Shown: positions 25,220-32,190 of the stretch, piece by piece
How positions within the stretch are numbered: position 1 is the first letter of the stretch
How the letters are laid out: each line of letters begins with the position of its first letter
NCBI GenBank assembly: GCA_009917405.1
Contig: QZED01000017.1
Location: 1 to 38,621 of the forward strand
Direction: 5' to 3'
Origin: a bacterium c-19
GTDB lineage: Bacteria; Bacillota_I; Bacilli_A; Erysipelotrichales; Erysipelotrichaceae
DNA length: 38,621 nt
Translations under genes and position numbers: made by a program
The notes under the pieces: model-generated
What the model was told of the DNA's origin: nothing
The model's database searches: none
The model's input: only the letters and a program-made list of their open reading frames with translations

Positions 25220-25231
25220 AAATTACAATTT
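25220..25231 (+). repeat. Array motif 3, AAATTACAATTT
   Basis: 5 bases after the stop of the DUF7662-like gene; 16 bases before the next ATG. Confidence 0.85.
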
Positions 25232-25247
25232 AGGGAGTTGAAAGTAT

Positions 25248-25493
25248 ATGAATAAAGAAGTATTACTATCCAATATAGATAGAATTCATACTACCGAAAT
25301 GGGTATAGATAGAATTAAGAAAAATCTTAAATTAGATACTAATGATGTAGTTCTTTATTGCAAAAATAAAATTTTAGATAAAAATTGTAACATTTATAAG
25401 CAAGGTAAGAATTGGTATTGTGAAATTGATAATATAAAGATAACTATTAACTCATATAGTTATACAATTATTACAGCACATATTATTTGCTAA
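25248..25493 (+). CDS. DUF3781-like protein (array unit)
   Basis: 81 residues. The stretches NIDRIHTTEMGIDRIKKNL, DVVLYCKNKI, GKNWYCEID and ITINSYSYTIITAH are the hallmarks of the DUF3781 family of small cytosolic proteins of unknown function. GGGAG precedes the ATG. The stop codon (25491-25493) overlaps motif 4. Low G+C and codon use match the other units. Confidence 0.78.
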   Translation: MNKEVLLSNIDRIHTTEMGIDRIKKNLKLDTNDVVLYCKNKILDKNCNIYKQGKNWYCEIDNIKITINSYSYTIITAHIIC

Positions 25494-25503
25494 ATTACAA
25501 TTT
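25492..25503 (+). repeat. Array motif 4, AAATTACAATTT
   Basis: Overlaps the DUF3781 stop; 15 bases before the next ATG. Confidence 0.85.
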
Positions 25504-25518
25504 AGGAGTGTGATATAC

Positions 25519-25755
25519 ATGTTTAATTTAAAAAGAGAAAAAGTAAAGAATAATATATTTTTAACTTTATCTATTATATCTGCATTTATATTTATTGCAG
25601 GAGTAATGTATACCATAATGGGTGAAGACAGTCCAGTTAAATTTATAATAAATGAAAGTCCAATAAAATTAGTAGTACCACCAGTATTAGTATTTTTTGT
25701 AACATTTTCTTTATATAGAAATAGTAAGAAAGCCATCAAAGAAAATACAAAGTAA
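25519..25755 (+). CDS. Small two-helix membrane protein (array unit)
   Basis: 78 residues from ATG 25519, with AGGAG 10 bases upstream; a GTG at 25510 lies too close to that site. Two hydrophobic stretches (IFLTLSIISAFIFIAGVMYTI and LVVPPVLVFFVTFSLY) with a charged loop between and a basic C-terminus. No family recognised. Followed after 5 bases by motif 5. Confidence 0.65.
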   Translation: MFNLKREKVKNNIFLTLSIISAFIFIAGVMYTIMGEDSPVKFIINESPIKLVVPPVLVFFVTFSLYRNSKKAIKENTK

Positions 25756-25760
25756 TTGCT

Positions 25761-25772
25761 AAATTACAACTT
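25761..25772 (+). repeat. Array motif 5, variant AAATTACAACTT
   Basis: The only copy with a change (T to C at position 10). 19 bases before the next ATG. Confidence 0.75.
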
Positions 25773-25791
25773 AACGATTAGAGGTGCAATT

Positions 25792-26241
25792 ATGGATTAT
25801 GAAAAATTAGAAATTGAAACAGCCTTTAAAGATGGAAATATGATTCCAATAGAATATACAGGATATGGAAAAAATGTATCTCCAGAATTTAAAATTAGAA
25901 ATTTATCAACTAAAGCCAAAAGTCTAGTAATAATATTGGAAGATTTAAGCCACCCTATAAAGAATTTTACGCATTGGATTGCTTGGAATATTAAAGCAGA
26001 ATCTATAATTCCAAAAAATATTGGTAATATTGATAATGTTGTGCAGGGTATTGCTTATGGCTTTCATAAATATGCAGGAGCAAAGCCACCAATATTTCAA
26101 AAACATAATTATAGATACACTATATACTCGTTAGATAATACTTTAGATCTATCATCTAATACTATGAAAAAGAAATTATTAAAAGCAATAGAAGGACATA
26201 TTTTACAAAAAGGAACTATTACTGGTTATTTTAAAAAATAA
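25792..26241 (+). CDS. PEBP / YbhB-YbcL family protein (array unit)
   Basis: 149 residues from ATG 25792 with GAGGTG 5 bases upstream; an in-frame ATG at 25756 precedes motif 5 and is rejected. Family marks: GYGKNVSPEF, SLVIILEDLSHP (degenerate D-P-D-A-P site), FTHWIAWNI and a GxxxxHKYAGAKPP segment, then YRYTIYSLD. Phosphatidylethanolamine-binding-like proteins in bacteria bind small ligands; their exact role is largely unknown. This is the largest unit of the array. The N-terminus lacks a signal peptide. Confidence 0.85.
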   Translation: MDYEKLEIETAFKDGNMIPIEYTGYGKNVSPEFKIRNLSTKAKSLVIILEDLSHPIKNFTHWIAWNIKAESIIPKNIGNIDNVVQGIAYGFHKYAGAKPPIFQKHNYRYTIYSLDNTLDLSSNTMKKKLLKAIEGHILQKGTITGYFKK

Positions 26242-26242
26242 C

Positions 26243-26254
26243 AAATTACAATTT
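26243..26254 (+). repeat. Array motif 6, AAATTACAATTT
   Basis: One base after the PEBP stop; 17 bases before the next ATG. Confidence 0.85.
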
Positions 26255-26271
26255 GAAAGAAGGTGGTAAAT

Positions 26272-26367
26272 ATGGCAAGATGGTGTAAAGAACATAAGAA
26301 AACAATAGGATAGACAATAATTTTAATAGGTATAGTTGTTGCCTGTGCAATAAACTTATTATGGTAA
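26272..26367 (+). pseudogene. Mini membrane protein interrupted by a TAG codon (last array unit)
   Basis: AAGGTGG ribosome site and ATG at 26272, then MARWCKEHKKTIG, a TAG at codon 14, and in the same frame TIILIGIVVACAINLLW and TAA. Without the TAG it would be a 31-residue single-helix protein. The stop may derive from TGG by one change. The final TAA overlaps motif 7, so the unit keeps the array geometry. Confidence 0.55.
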
Positions 26368-26377
26368 ATTACAATTT
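26366..26377 (+). repeat. Array motif 7 (terminal), AAATTACAATTT
   Basis: Last copy. No gene with a ribosome site follows it, only about 125 bases to the att-like repeat at 26504. An ATG touches its right end but opens only 15 codons. Confidence 0.85.
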
Positions 26378-26447
26378 ATGCGAAAGCTGATAAAATTGAT
26401 AAAAATCTATTCCATAAATACTTAAAACGTGGTATATTATTACTAGC

Positions 26448-26504
26448 AACGGAAGATTATATGTACTCTTTCGTTATTGGAAAAGAGTTGTAGATAACTA
26501 CGAC
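26448..26504 (+). other. Two adjacent hairpins just inside the island's right end
   Basis: AACGGAAGA/TCTTTCGTT (26448-26475, one G-U pair) and GTTGTAG-ATAA-CTACGAC (26487-26504), the second ending at the att-like repeat. Neither has a T run. They could be recombinase arm or core sites. Confidence 0.4.
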
Positions 26505-26514
26505 ACTCGCTCCA
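26504..26514 (+). repeat. Attachment-site-like copy 2: tRNA-Gly 3' end
   Basis: CACTCGCTCCA, identical to tRNA-Gly 23960-23970. The preceding bases do not form a tRNA. It marks the probable right end of the island. Confidence 0.75.
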
Positions 26515-26523
26515 TTTGAAAAT

Positions 26524-26560
26524 AACTTACGGACTGTAACAAGCTCGTAAGTTTTTATTT
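26524..26560 (+). terminator. Terminator just after att copy 2, perhaps the original tRNA operon terminator
   Basis: AACTTACG...CGTAAGTT with a T-rich tail. Its place, 10 bases after a tRNA-like CCA end, is where the terminator of the tRNA operon would have been before insertion. Confidence 0.7.
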
Positions 26561-26572
26561 TATAAAAGGCTT

Positions 26573-26606
26573 AAAGTCCTCCTTCCCGGAAGGAGGACTT
26601 TTTGAT
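26573..26606. terminator. Very strong palindromic hairpin
   Basis: Perfect 14-base arms (AAAGTCCTCCTTCC and its complement) around one base, then TT. A terminator working in both directions is likely; it contains AGGAGG and CCTCC. Confidence 0.75.
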
Positions 26607-26908
26607 ATGGAATTTAAAACTATGGAAACATGAAAGCCGAATAATGAAATTTTGGACATTATAAAGACTCTACTTACAAATTGATACATTACTAAAAGAC
26701 TACTAAATACTACTTAATATGTATTAAGGTTATTTCTATATTTTGGAATTAACCTTTTTAATTTTAATATATAAGAATAATCTTCTGATACTAAATTTTA
26801 CTAATGTTAATATATTAAAAAACCGCATAATTAAAAAAATATAAAAGAAATTAGGATAATAATATACAATATTTATAAAAAAATAACAAAGTTCGCAACT
26901 TATATGTA
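26607..26908. other. AT-rich non-coding interval between att-like copies 2 and 3
   Basis: About 300 bases of very low G+C. No frame with a ribosome site was found on either strand, and no array motif. Probably decayed mobile DNA. Confidence 0.5.
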
Positions 26909-26957
26909 ACTCGCTCCATTGAAAAGTAACTTACGAATATGAGTTTGTAAGTTACTT
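26909..26957 (+). repeat. Attachment-site-like copy 3 with hairpin
   Basis: ACTCGCTCCATT-GAAAA, then a perfect 11-base inverted repeat AAGTAACTTAC/GTAAGTTACTT (26924-26957). The block resembles the sequence after copy 2 (CTCGCTCCATTTGAAAA, TAACTTACG), so both derive from one tRNA-3'-end-plus-terminator unit. Confidence 0.65.
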
Positions 26958-27143
26958 GTATGATCTGCCGTTAAAATATAAGCCAAAACAAATAAGATAT
27001 ACAAATACACTTCTCCAGCTTCTTGAATTTCCATTTTAATAAAATCAAAATCGTTTAAGTTCTTATTTTGAAAACAAATTATTTCATCTGTTCATATATA
27101 ATTAACACTTTTACGAAAATAACAATTTTAGTTCACTATTTCG
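26958..27143. other. AT-rich gap before the small gene
   Basis: No supported gene. A 44-codon minus-strand frame (26900-27034) crosses att-like copy 3 but has no ribosome site. Confidence 0.4.
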
Positions 27144-27183
27144 TTGATGTGACTTTTTTTTTAAGATACAATGACAATGTCAT
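27144..27183 (+). promoter_or_regulatory. Promoter with palindrome at the start site
   Basis: TTGATG (27144-27149), 17-base spacer, TACAAT (27167-27172). The palindrome ATGACA-A-TGTCAT (27171-27183) overlaps the end of the -10 box and the likely +1, as a repressor operator would. Confidence 0.6.
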
Positions 27184-27263
27184 GATGTTAAAATTTGTGG
27201 GGGGGCTGATACTGTCGGTAATCCGCTTTTCAAGATCTTGCTTGAAAGAAAGGGGGAGGTACT

Positions 27264-27548
27264 ATGATAATTCAGAGAAGAAACTTCATCGTTGTCAGGC
27301 AGTTGGAAGAAATCTTGGCAGCATATACAAGGACTTTGGACATTCATCGTTTAACTCCGATTTTAAATCAGCTTCAAGAGACGGGTCATCAATTTGAACC
27401 AAGTAAGATTGACAAGTTATTAAAAATGTATCACAGCATCCATGATACAGCGTTGGAGATCTATGATCTCCTATATCCTTCCATTCAAGAGGGATGTCAA
27501 TCAAGCAGAGAGCGGCGACTTTACATACTGCATATGGGTATCATTTAA
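27264..27548 (+). CDS. Unknown 94-residue helical protein upstream of the ABC exporter
   Basis: ATG at 27264 with a strong GGGGGAGG site 4 bases upstream, own promoter and own terminator. The sequence (MIIQRRNFIVVRQLEEILAA at the start, then LNQLQETGHQFEPSKIDKLL) looks all helical, no membrane segment, no recognised family. The leader between promoter and start is about 85 bases, contains a run of seven G and a small hairpin. A regulatory link with the exporter is possible only by position. Confidence 0.6.
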   Translation: MIIQRRNFIVVRQLEEILAAYTRTLDIHRLTPILNQLQETGHQFEPSKIDKLLKMYHSIHDTALEIYDLLYPSIQEGCQSSRERRLYILHMGII

Positions 27549-27582
27549 TTTTTTAACCACAGTATCAAAATTCATTATGACG

Positions 27583-27634
27583 AAAAGGTGAAAAGTATGC
27601 ACAGACATAATCAGCGTGCTTTCTCACCTTTTTT
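27583..27634 (+). terminator. Terminator after the 94-residue gene
   Basis: Long stem beginning AAAAGGTGA and closing TCACCTTTT, with inner pairs and a T run. Confidence 0.8.
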
Positions 27635-27666
27635 ATTAATGCGCATTCTATTTTGTATGCCCTATT

Positions 27667-27694
27667 TTCATTATACGGATACTTGTGATAAAAT
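27667..27694 (+). promoter_or_regulatory. Probable ABC exporter promoter
   Basis: TTCATT, 16-base spacer, TAAAAT at 27689-27694, 41 bases before the ATG. Confidence 0.45.
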
Positions 27695-27735
27695 AATGCA
27701 GAATAATTAAGAAAAGTATCAAGAAAGGATTAGTT

Positions 27736-29451
27736 ATGAAAGCACTTTTTCCTTATTTAAAACCGTTTCGTAAGCAACTAATCATCGGTCCGTTATGTAA
27801 ATGGATTGAGGCAATCCTTGAATTGATCTTGCCTACCATCATGGCATTCATGATCAATCAAGGTGTGATGAAACATGATCAAGGAGTTGTTTTTACTTAC
27901 GGAATTATCATGCTGGTAATGGTATTTATCGGTTTCGGTTTTTCCCTTATCTGTCAATACAATGCGGCAATTGCGTCACAAGGTTTCGGCACGAATATGC
28001 GAAATCTGTTGTTTGAACGGATGATGCACTTCGCCTATGAAGATTTGGATCAATTCAATCACTCCACATTATTCATAAGAATTTCAAATGATGTCAATCA
28101 GCTGCAATTAGCTGTTGCGATGCTTATACGACTGGTGATCCGCTCCCCTTTTATCGTAATAGGAGCGATCATCATGGCAATGTTGCTGGATTTTAAATTA
28201 TCATTAATTCTGATCGCAAGTGTTCCGTTGATCACAATAGTATTAATACTGTATATTAAATATACTACACCATTATATCAAACATATCAAAGAAAACTGG
28301 ATCGCTTTTTAAATATACTAGAACAAAATCTTTCTGGCGTCCGAGTGATTCGCTCCTTTTTGTCACAGCGTAAAGAAAACGCACGCTTAGATGAAGCAGC
28401 TATGGAGTTACAAGCGCAAATGATTCGCGTAAGTCGCCTATCCGCATTACTGAATCCGATTACCGCACTGATTATTAATGGCGCTATCATTATTCTATTA
28501 TGGAACGGAATACTTTCCCTGCCCGACGCCATTCCTGCTGGTACGTTAATTGCTTTTATTAACTATGCGACACAAATTTTACTGGCACTCGTTGCCGTAT
28601 CTAATTTAATCGTGATCTTTACAAAGGCACAAGCCAGTGCCGAACGCGTCAATGAGCTATTGGCAATAAGCATCAAAGAAGAAAACGGTCATTTAACAAC
28701 CATCAAAGATCCTGATACAGCGATACAGTGTGAGCATATGACCTTTACTTATGCAAATGCCGCTCATCCATCGCTTTACGATGTCACATTAAGCATTCAA
28801 GCAGGACAAAACATCGGTATTATAGGCGGTACCGGTAGCGGCAAATCTACCCTGGCTGCGGTATGGATGAGCCTTTACAACTGTTCTGATTTCTATTTAT
28901 TCGGACGACATCCGATGGAATATGAAAAACAGTTTCGTCAAAGCCTGATCGCTCTTGTTCCTCAAAACAGTGAATTGTTCTCGGGAACACTGCGTGAAAA
29001 TTTATTATTAAATGATCTAAGCGTTGACGACGAAACGCTTTGGAAAGCATTGGAAGACGCACAGGCTGCCGAGTTTATCTATCAAAAAGGCAAAGGATTA
29101 GAAATACCGATCGAAGCCGGCGGTAAAAATCTTTCCGGCGGACAAAGGCAGCGTATTGCGATTGCCCGAGGACTGCTGCGCAATGCAAAAATCACTATTT
29201 TTGATGATAGCTTCAGCGCCTTAGATTTTGAAACTGATGCTAAAGTGAGAAGTGCCTTAAAGCAATATCGCAATATGACCGCAATTATTATTTCACAGCG
29301 TGTCGCAACCTTATATCAATGCGATCAAATCCTCGTTTTAGATAACGGAAAGGTCGTTGGCTTTGATACCCATCAAGCACTGTATGACAGCTGCAATGTA
29401 TATCGCGAAATCTGCGTATCTCAGCACTTCGGCAGGGAGGGCGCAGTATGA
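27736..29451 (+). CDS. ABC exporter half-transporter with degenerate ATP site (subunit A)
   Basis: 571 residues. Six-helix export domain (about 1-310) and nucleotide-binding domain (about 330-565). Walker A GGTGSGKST, Q-loop LVPQNSELF and signature LSGGQRQRIAIARGL are intact. However, Walker B is followed by Asp instead of the catalytic Glu (TIFDDSFSALD), and the H-loop histidine is Gln (IIISQRVATL). This is the noncatalytic partner pattern known from heterodimeric exporters such as TM287/288, BmrCD and LmrCD. Its stop overlaps the start of subunit B by four bases. Substrate unknown; drugs, lipids or peptides are possible. Confidence 0.93.
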   Translation: MKALFPYLKPFRKQLIIGPLCKWIEAILELILPTIMAFMINQGVMKHDQGVVFTYGIIMLVMVFIGFGFSLICQYNAAIASQGFGTNMRNLLFERMMHFAYEDLDQFNHSTLFIRISNDVNQLQLAVAMLIRLVIRSPFIVIGAIIMAMLLDFKLSLILIASVPLITIVLILYIKYTTPLYQTYQRKLDRFLNILEQNLSGVRVIRSFLSQRKENARLDEAAMELQAQMIRVSRLSALLNPITALIINGAIIILLWNGILSLPDAIPAGTLIAFINYATQILLALVAVSNLIVIFTKAQASAERVNELLAISIKEENGHLTTIKDPDTAIQCEHMTFTYANAAHPSLYDVTLSIQAGQNIGIIGGTGSGKSTLAAVWMSLYNCSDFYLFGRHPMEYEKQFRQSLIALVPQNSELFSGTLRENLLLNDLSVDDETLWKALEDAQAAEFIYQKGKGLEIPIEAGGKNLSGGQRQRIAIARGLLRNAKITIFDDSFSALDFETDAKVRSALKQYRNMTAIIISQRVATLYQCDQILVLDNGKVVGFDTHQALYDSCNVYREICVSQHFGREGAV

Positions 29452-31187
29452 GTCAAAAAGTTGTTATTCAGCGGCTACTTCACTATTTAAAGCAAGATCG
29501 CAGTTATCTTTTGTGGGCCGCCTTCTTTGCGCTGACATCGGTTCTGGCAAGTCTGTATGCCCCATTATTAATCGGTGATTTGATTGACGCTGTCACTAAC
29601 CGCAGTGATTATCATGAAATGCTGAAAAAGTTATTTTTGTTGATCGGACTTTATGGCTTTTACTCCCTCACCTCATGGATCATGATGCTTTTCAATAATC
29701 ATATTGCCTTTACCTTCAGCTATAAGCTTAGAAAAGAACTCATCAAAAAGCTGGAAACACTGCCGATCAGCTTTTACGATACGCATGATCACGGCGATAT
29801 TATGTCACGCTTTTCCAATGATATCGAATTAATTTCCGACGGTCTGATGCAGGCACTTTCCACTATATTAAGCGGTGCGGTAACGATTATCGCCGCGATT
29901 CTGTTTATGGTTCAGATCAATATACCGATGACTACCATTGTCATACTGTGTGCGCCCTTTACCTTTTTAGTCGGAAAAACGATTGCGGCGCATTCTCATA
30001 AATATTTCATCACGCAAGCCAATGACAGCGGAAAAATCAACGCATTTACTCAAGAAATGCTACAAGGGATTCACACATTAAAATTGTACGATCAAGAGGA
30101 AGATAAGATTCGGCAATTTCGAGCATTGAATGATCAGCTGTATGCATCAGGTAAACATTCACAATTTTACGGCTCACTTGTCAATCCTTCCACACGATTA
30201 GTCACAAACGGTGCTTATACAATCGTCGGTATCAGCGGAGCAATTTTAGCTTTTTTAGGCAAAATTACCCTAGGAAACATCTCCAGTTTTTTGCTTTATT
30301 CCAATACCTTCTCTAAACCGTTTAACGAAATCAGCGGTGTTATGACACAGCTACAGGCTGCGCTTGCCGGTGCACAGCGTGTTTTCGCATTATTTGATTT
30401 ACCGCAGGAAGAAAGTACAGCTATGCAGACGATCGAGCACTGTCAAGGACATATTCAATTTCGTCATGTTTCATTCGGTTATGAAGAAAACCATTTGTTA
30501 ATGCAAAATCTCTCCATCGATATACCGGCAGGAAGCCGTATTGCGATCGTCGGACGGACCGGAGCCGGAAAAACGACCTTAATCAATCTGTTATTACGCT
30601 TCTATGAAATCAACAGTGGAACAATTCTATTAGACGGAGTCGATATAAAGACACTTTCCAGAGATGAGCTGCGCAGTCATTTCGGTATGGTGCTTCAAGA
30701 TACGTATTTAGGTGAGGATACCGTTCGTAATATCATTGCTTACGGTAAAAGCGACGCAAGTGATGAACAGATCATTCAGGCAGCGAAAGAAAGCGGTGCG
30801 CACGAATTTATCATCCGATTGCCGCAAGGATACCAAACATATCTGGGCAGCCATTCCCATCTTTCACAAGGACAGCGGCAGCTGCTGTCGATCACGAGAG
30901 TCATGTTAATGAATCCACAGATTTTGATTTTAGATGAAGCAACCTCTAATATGGATACACGCAGTGAAGCACATGTTAATGCTGCGATGGAAAAACTGAT
31001 GCAGAATAAAACAAGCTTTGTCATTGCTCATCGCCTCTCTACTATAATCAACAGTGATGAAATACTTGTGATGGAACAAGGCAATATTATTGAGAAAGGG
31101 ACACATGAGTCACTATTGAATGAAAATGGTGCTTATGCAGCTTTATATCAGAGTCAGTTTCAACTGCCAAAACATAAATCAAAATGA
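29448..31187 (+). CDS. ABC exporter half-transporter with catalytic ATP site (subunit B)
   Basis: 579 residues, same architecture. Walker A GRTGAGKTTL, Walker B ILILDEATSNMD with the catalytic Glu, and H-loop FVIAHRLSTI with His are all present. The signature is LSQGQ instead of LSGGQ. So one composite site (Walker motifs of B plus signature of A) is canonical and the other (Walker motifs of A plus signature of B) is degenerate, exactly as expected for a heterodimer. GGGAGGG precedes the ATG, which overlaps the end of subunit A. A shared terminator follows. Confidence 0.94.
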   Translation: MSQKVVIQRLLHYLKQDRSYLLWAAFFALTSVLASLYAPLLIGDLIDAVTNRSDYHEMLKKLFLLIGLYGFYSLTSWIMMLFNNHIAFTFSYKLRKELIKKLETLPISFYDTHDHGDIMSRFSNDIELISDGLMQALSTILSGAVTIIAAILFMVQINIPMTTIVILCAPFTFLVGKTIAAHSHKYFITQANDSGKINAFTQEMLQGIHTLKLYDQEEDKIRQFRALNDQLYASGKHSQFYGSLVNPSTRLVTNGAYTIVGISGAILAFLGKITLGNISSFLLYSNTFSKPFNEISGVMTQLQAALAGAQRVFALFDLPQEESTAMQTIEHCQGHIQFRHVSFGYEENHLLMQNLSIDIPAGSRIAIVGRTGAGKTTLINLLLRFYEINSGTILLDGVDIKTLSRDELRSHFGMVLQDTYLGEDTVRNIIAYGKSDASDEQIIQAAKESGAHEFIIRLPQGYQTYLGSHSHLSQGQRQLLSITRVMLMNPQILILDEATSNMDTRSEAHVNAAMEKLMQNKTSFVIAHRLSTIINSDEILVMEQGNIIEKGTHESLLNENGAYAALYQSQFQLPKHKSK

Positions 31188-31193
31188 ATAAAT

Positions 31194-31227
31194 AAAAAGG
31201 AATGAACAAAGGCGTTCATTCCTTTTT
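31194..31227. terminator. Bidirectional terminator between convergent genes
   Basis: AAAAAGGAATGAAC-6-GTTCATTCCTTTTT: perfect 14-base arms, A and T runs on both sides. It serves the ABC exporter (plus) and the coiled-coil gene (minus). Confidence 0.9.
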
Positions 31228-31234
31228 ATTGAGC

Positions 31235-32146
31235 TTATTCCCCACAAGCAATGCTTTCTTCAATTTTCAACTGTTGATCAAACAGTTGATATTCAGATTC
31301 CTGTAAACGAACCGAAATCAGACAAAGCAACTCTCTGACATCGGAATAGGTCGCGTTTAAGCGATCATAGGAAGTATTAATTCGCTTATTCTCTTTTCCG
31401 TTACCATCTGCCATATAATCGCTGACATTCAATAAAAATTCCTGTTCGAACGGTTGAGGCAGTTCGATATCGGTATCCCGTAATTCCTTCATAAAATGAT
31501 TCCACAACACATTCAGTTCACCGATTTCTTTCATCACATCATCAATCTGGTCCTGTGAAATCGTCGGATACCACAGACTTCTTGCCTCTGTAGAATCCTC
31601 AACCAAATCATTCAAATGGTCTAAAATATAAGTAAAGCAAGAACAGAGCTTATTTCCGCTTTCAAGCGCTTCCTTCAACTCTTTTTGTTTATACTTGGCA
31701 TCTGCAAGCTTTTTTTCCTGTTCACGAATCATATTCAAAACATCCGGTGACAGCATTTTGCGCTTAATCTCTAAAAGCTCCTGATAATTTTGGTCTAAAT
31801 GATCATATGCTTTCAGTTCACTGATCAACAAGTTTTTCTGATGACTTAAATACTCTATATCATTTTGTTTCAGTTTATAATCTAAAGCGGCACGAAATGC
31901 CTCAGCCTTTTCTTTTTCCAAACGCAGTTCACCGCGCCCGTTCAACACAGAAAATAAGCGCTTCATCGAAATATTAGCCAAACGGCTTACATCTTCATTT
32001 TCCTTCACTACGGCACTCTTAAGGCGCTGTAGGGTCTGCTGTTCACGCTCTAGCTGTTCATTCAGCTGCTGTAGCTGTTTACGCAAATACTTTCCTCTGA
32101 TTATACGATATTGATTTTCAATTAATTTTTGATCAATGCTTTTCAT
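31235..32146 (-). CDS. Coiled-coil cytoplasmic protein of unknown function
   Basis: 303 residues. Long Leu/Gln/Glu/Lys heptad-rich stretches (about 20-55, 80-180) predict extended coiled coils. No signal peptide or membrane helix. A short conserved-looking centre is SMKRLFSVLNGRGELRLEKEKAEAF. No family recognised. GGTGAG is the ribosome site. It follows the membrane-anchored protein by 44 bases on the same strand and shares its terminator, so the two are probably one operon and may work together. Confidence 0.75.
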   Translation of the reverse strand: MKSIDQKLIENQYRIIRGKYLRKQLQQLNEQLEREQQTLQRLKSAVVKENEDVSRLANISMKRLFSVLNGRGELRLEKEKAEAFRAALDYKLKQNDIEYLSHQKNLLISELKAYDHLDQNYQELLEIKRKMLSPDVLNMIREQEKKLADAKYKQKELKEALESGNKLCSCFTYILDHLNDLVEDSTEARSLWYPTISQDQIDDVMKEIGELNVLWNHFMKELRDTDIELPQPFEQEFLLNVSDYMADGNGKENKRINTSYDRLNATYSDVRELLCLISVRLQESEYQLFDQQLKIEESIACGE

Positions 32147-32190
32147 TTAATCTCACCTATCCCTTTCCAATATGACTACAATTCATTCAT

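Noticed and set aside
24789-26377. CRISPR array
   Set aside because: The repeat is only 12 bases, the intervals differ from 123 to 482 bases, and each interval contains a gene with a ribosome site.
24789-26377. Motif as transcription terminators
   Set aside because: Five-base AT-only arms around two bases cannot form a stable hairpin, and no T run follows.
23971-26514. Prophage
   Set aside because: No structural, replication, lysis or integrase genes are visible; the region holds only small accessory genes.
26900-27034. 44-codon minus-strand frame running through att-like copy 3
   Set aside because: No ribosome site and no recognised homology; it may be a decayed gene end, but I cannot support it.
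27068-27397. 109-codon plus-strand frame overlapping the 94-residue gene
   Set aside because: It has no ribosome site, crosses the promoter and a seven-G run, and overlaps the better supported frame starting at 27264.
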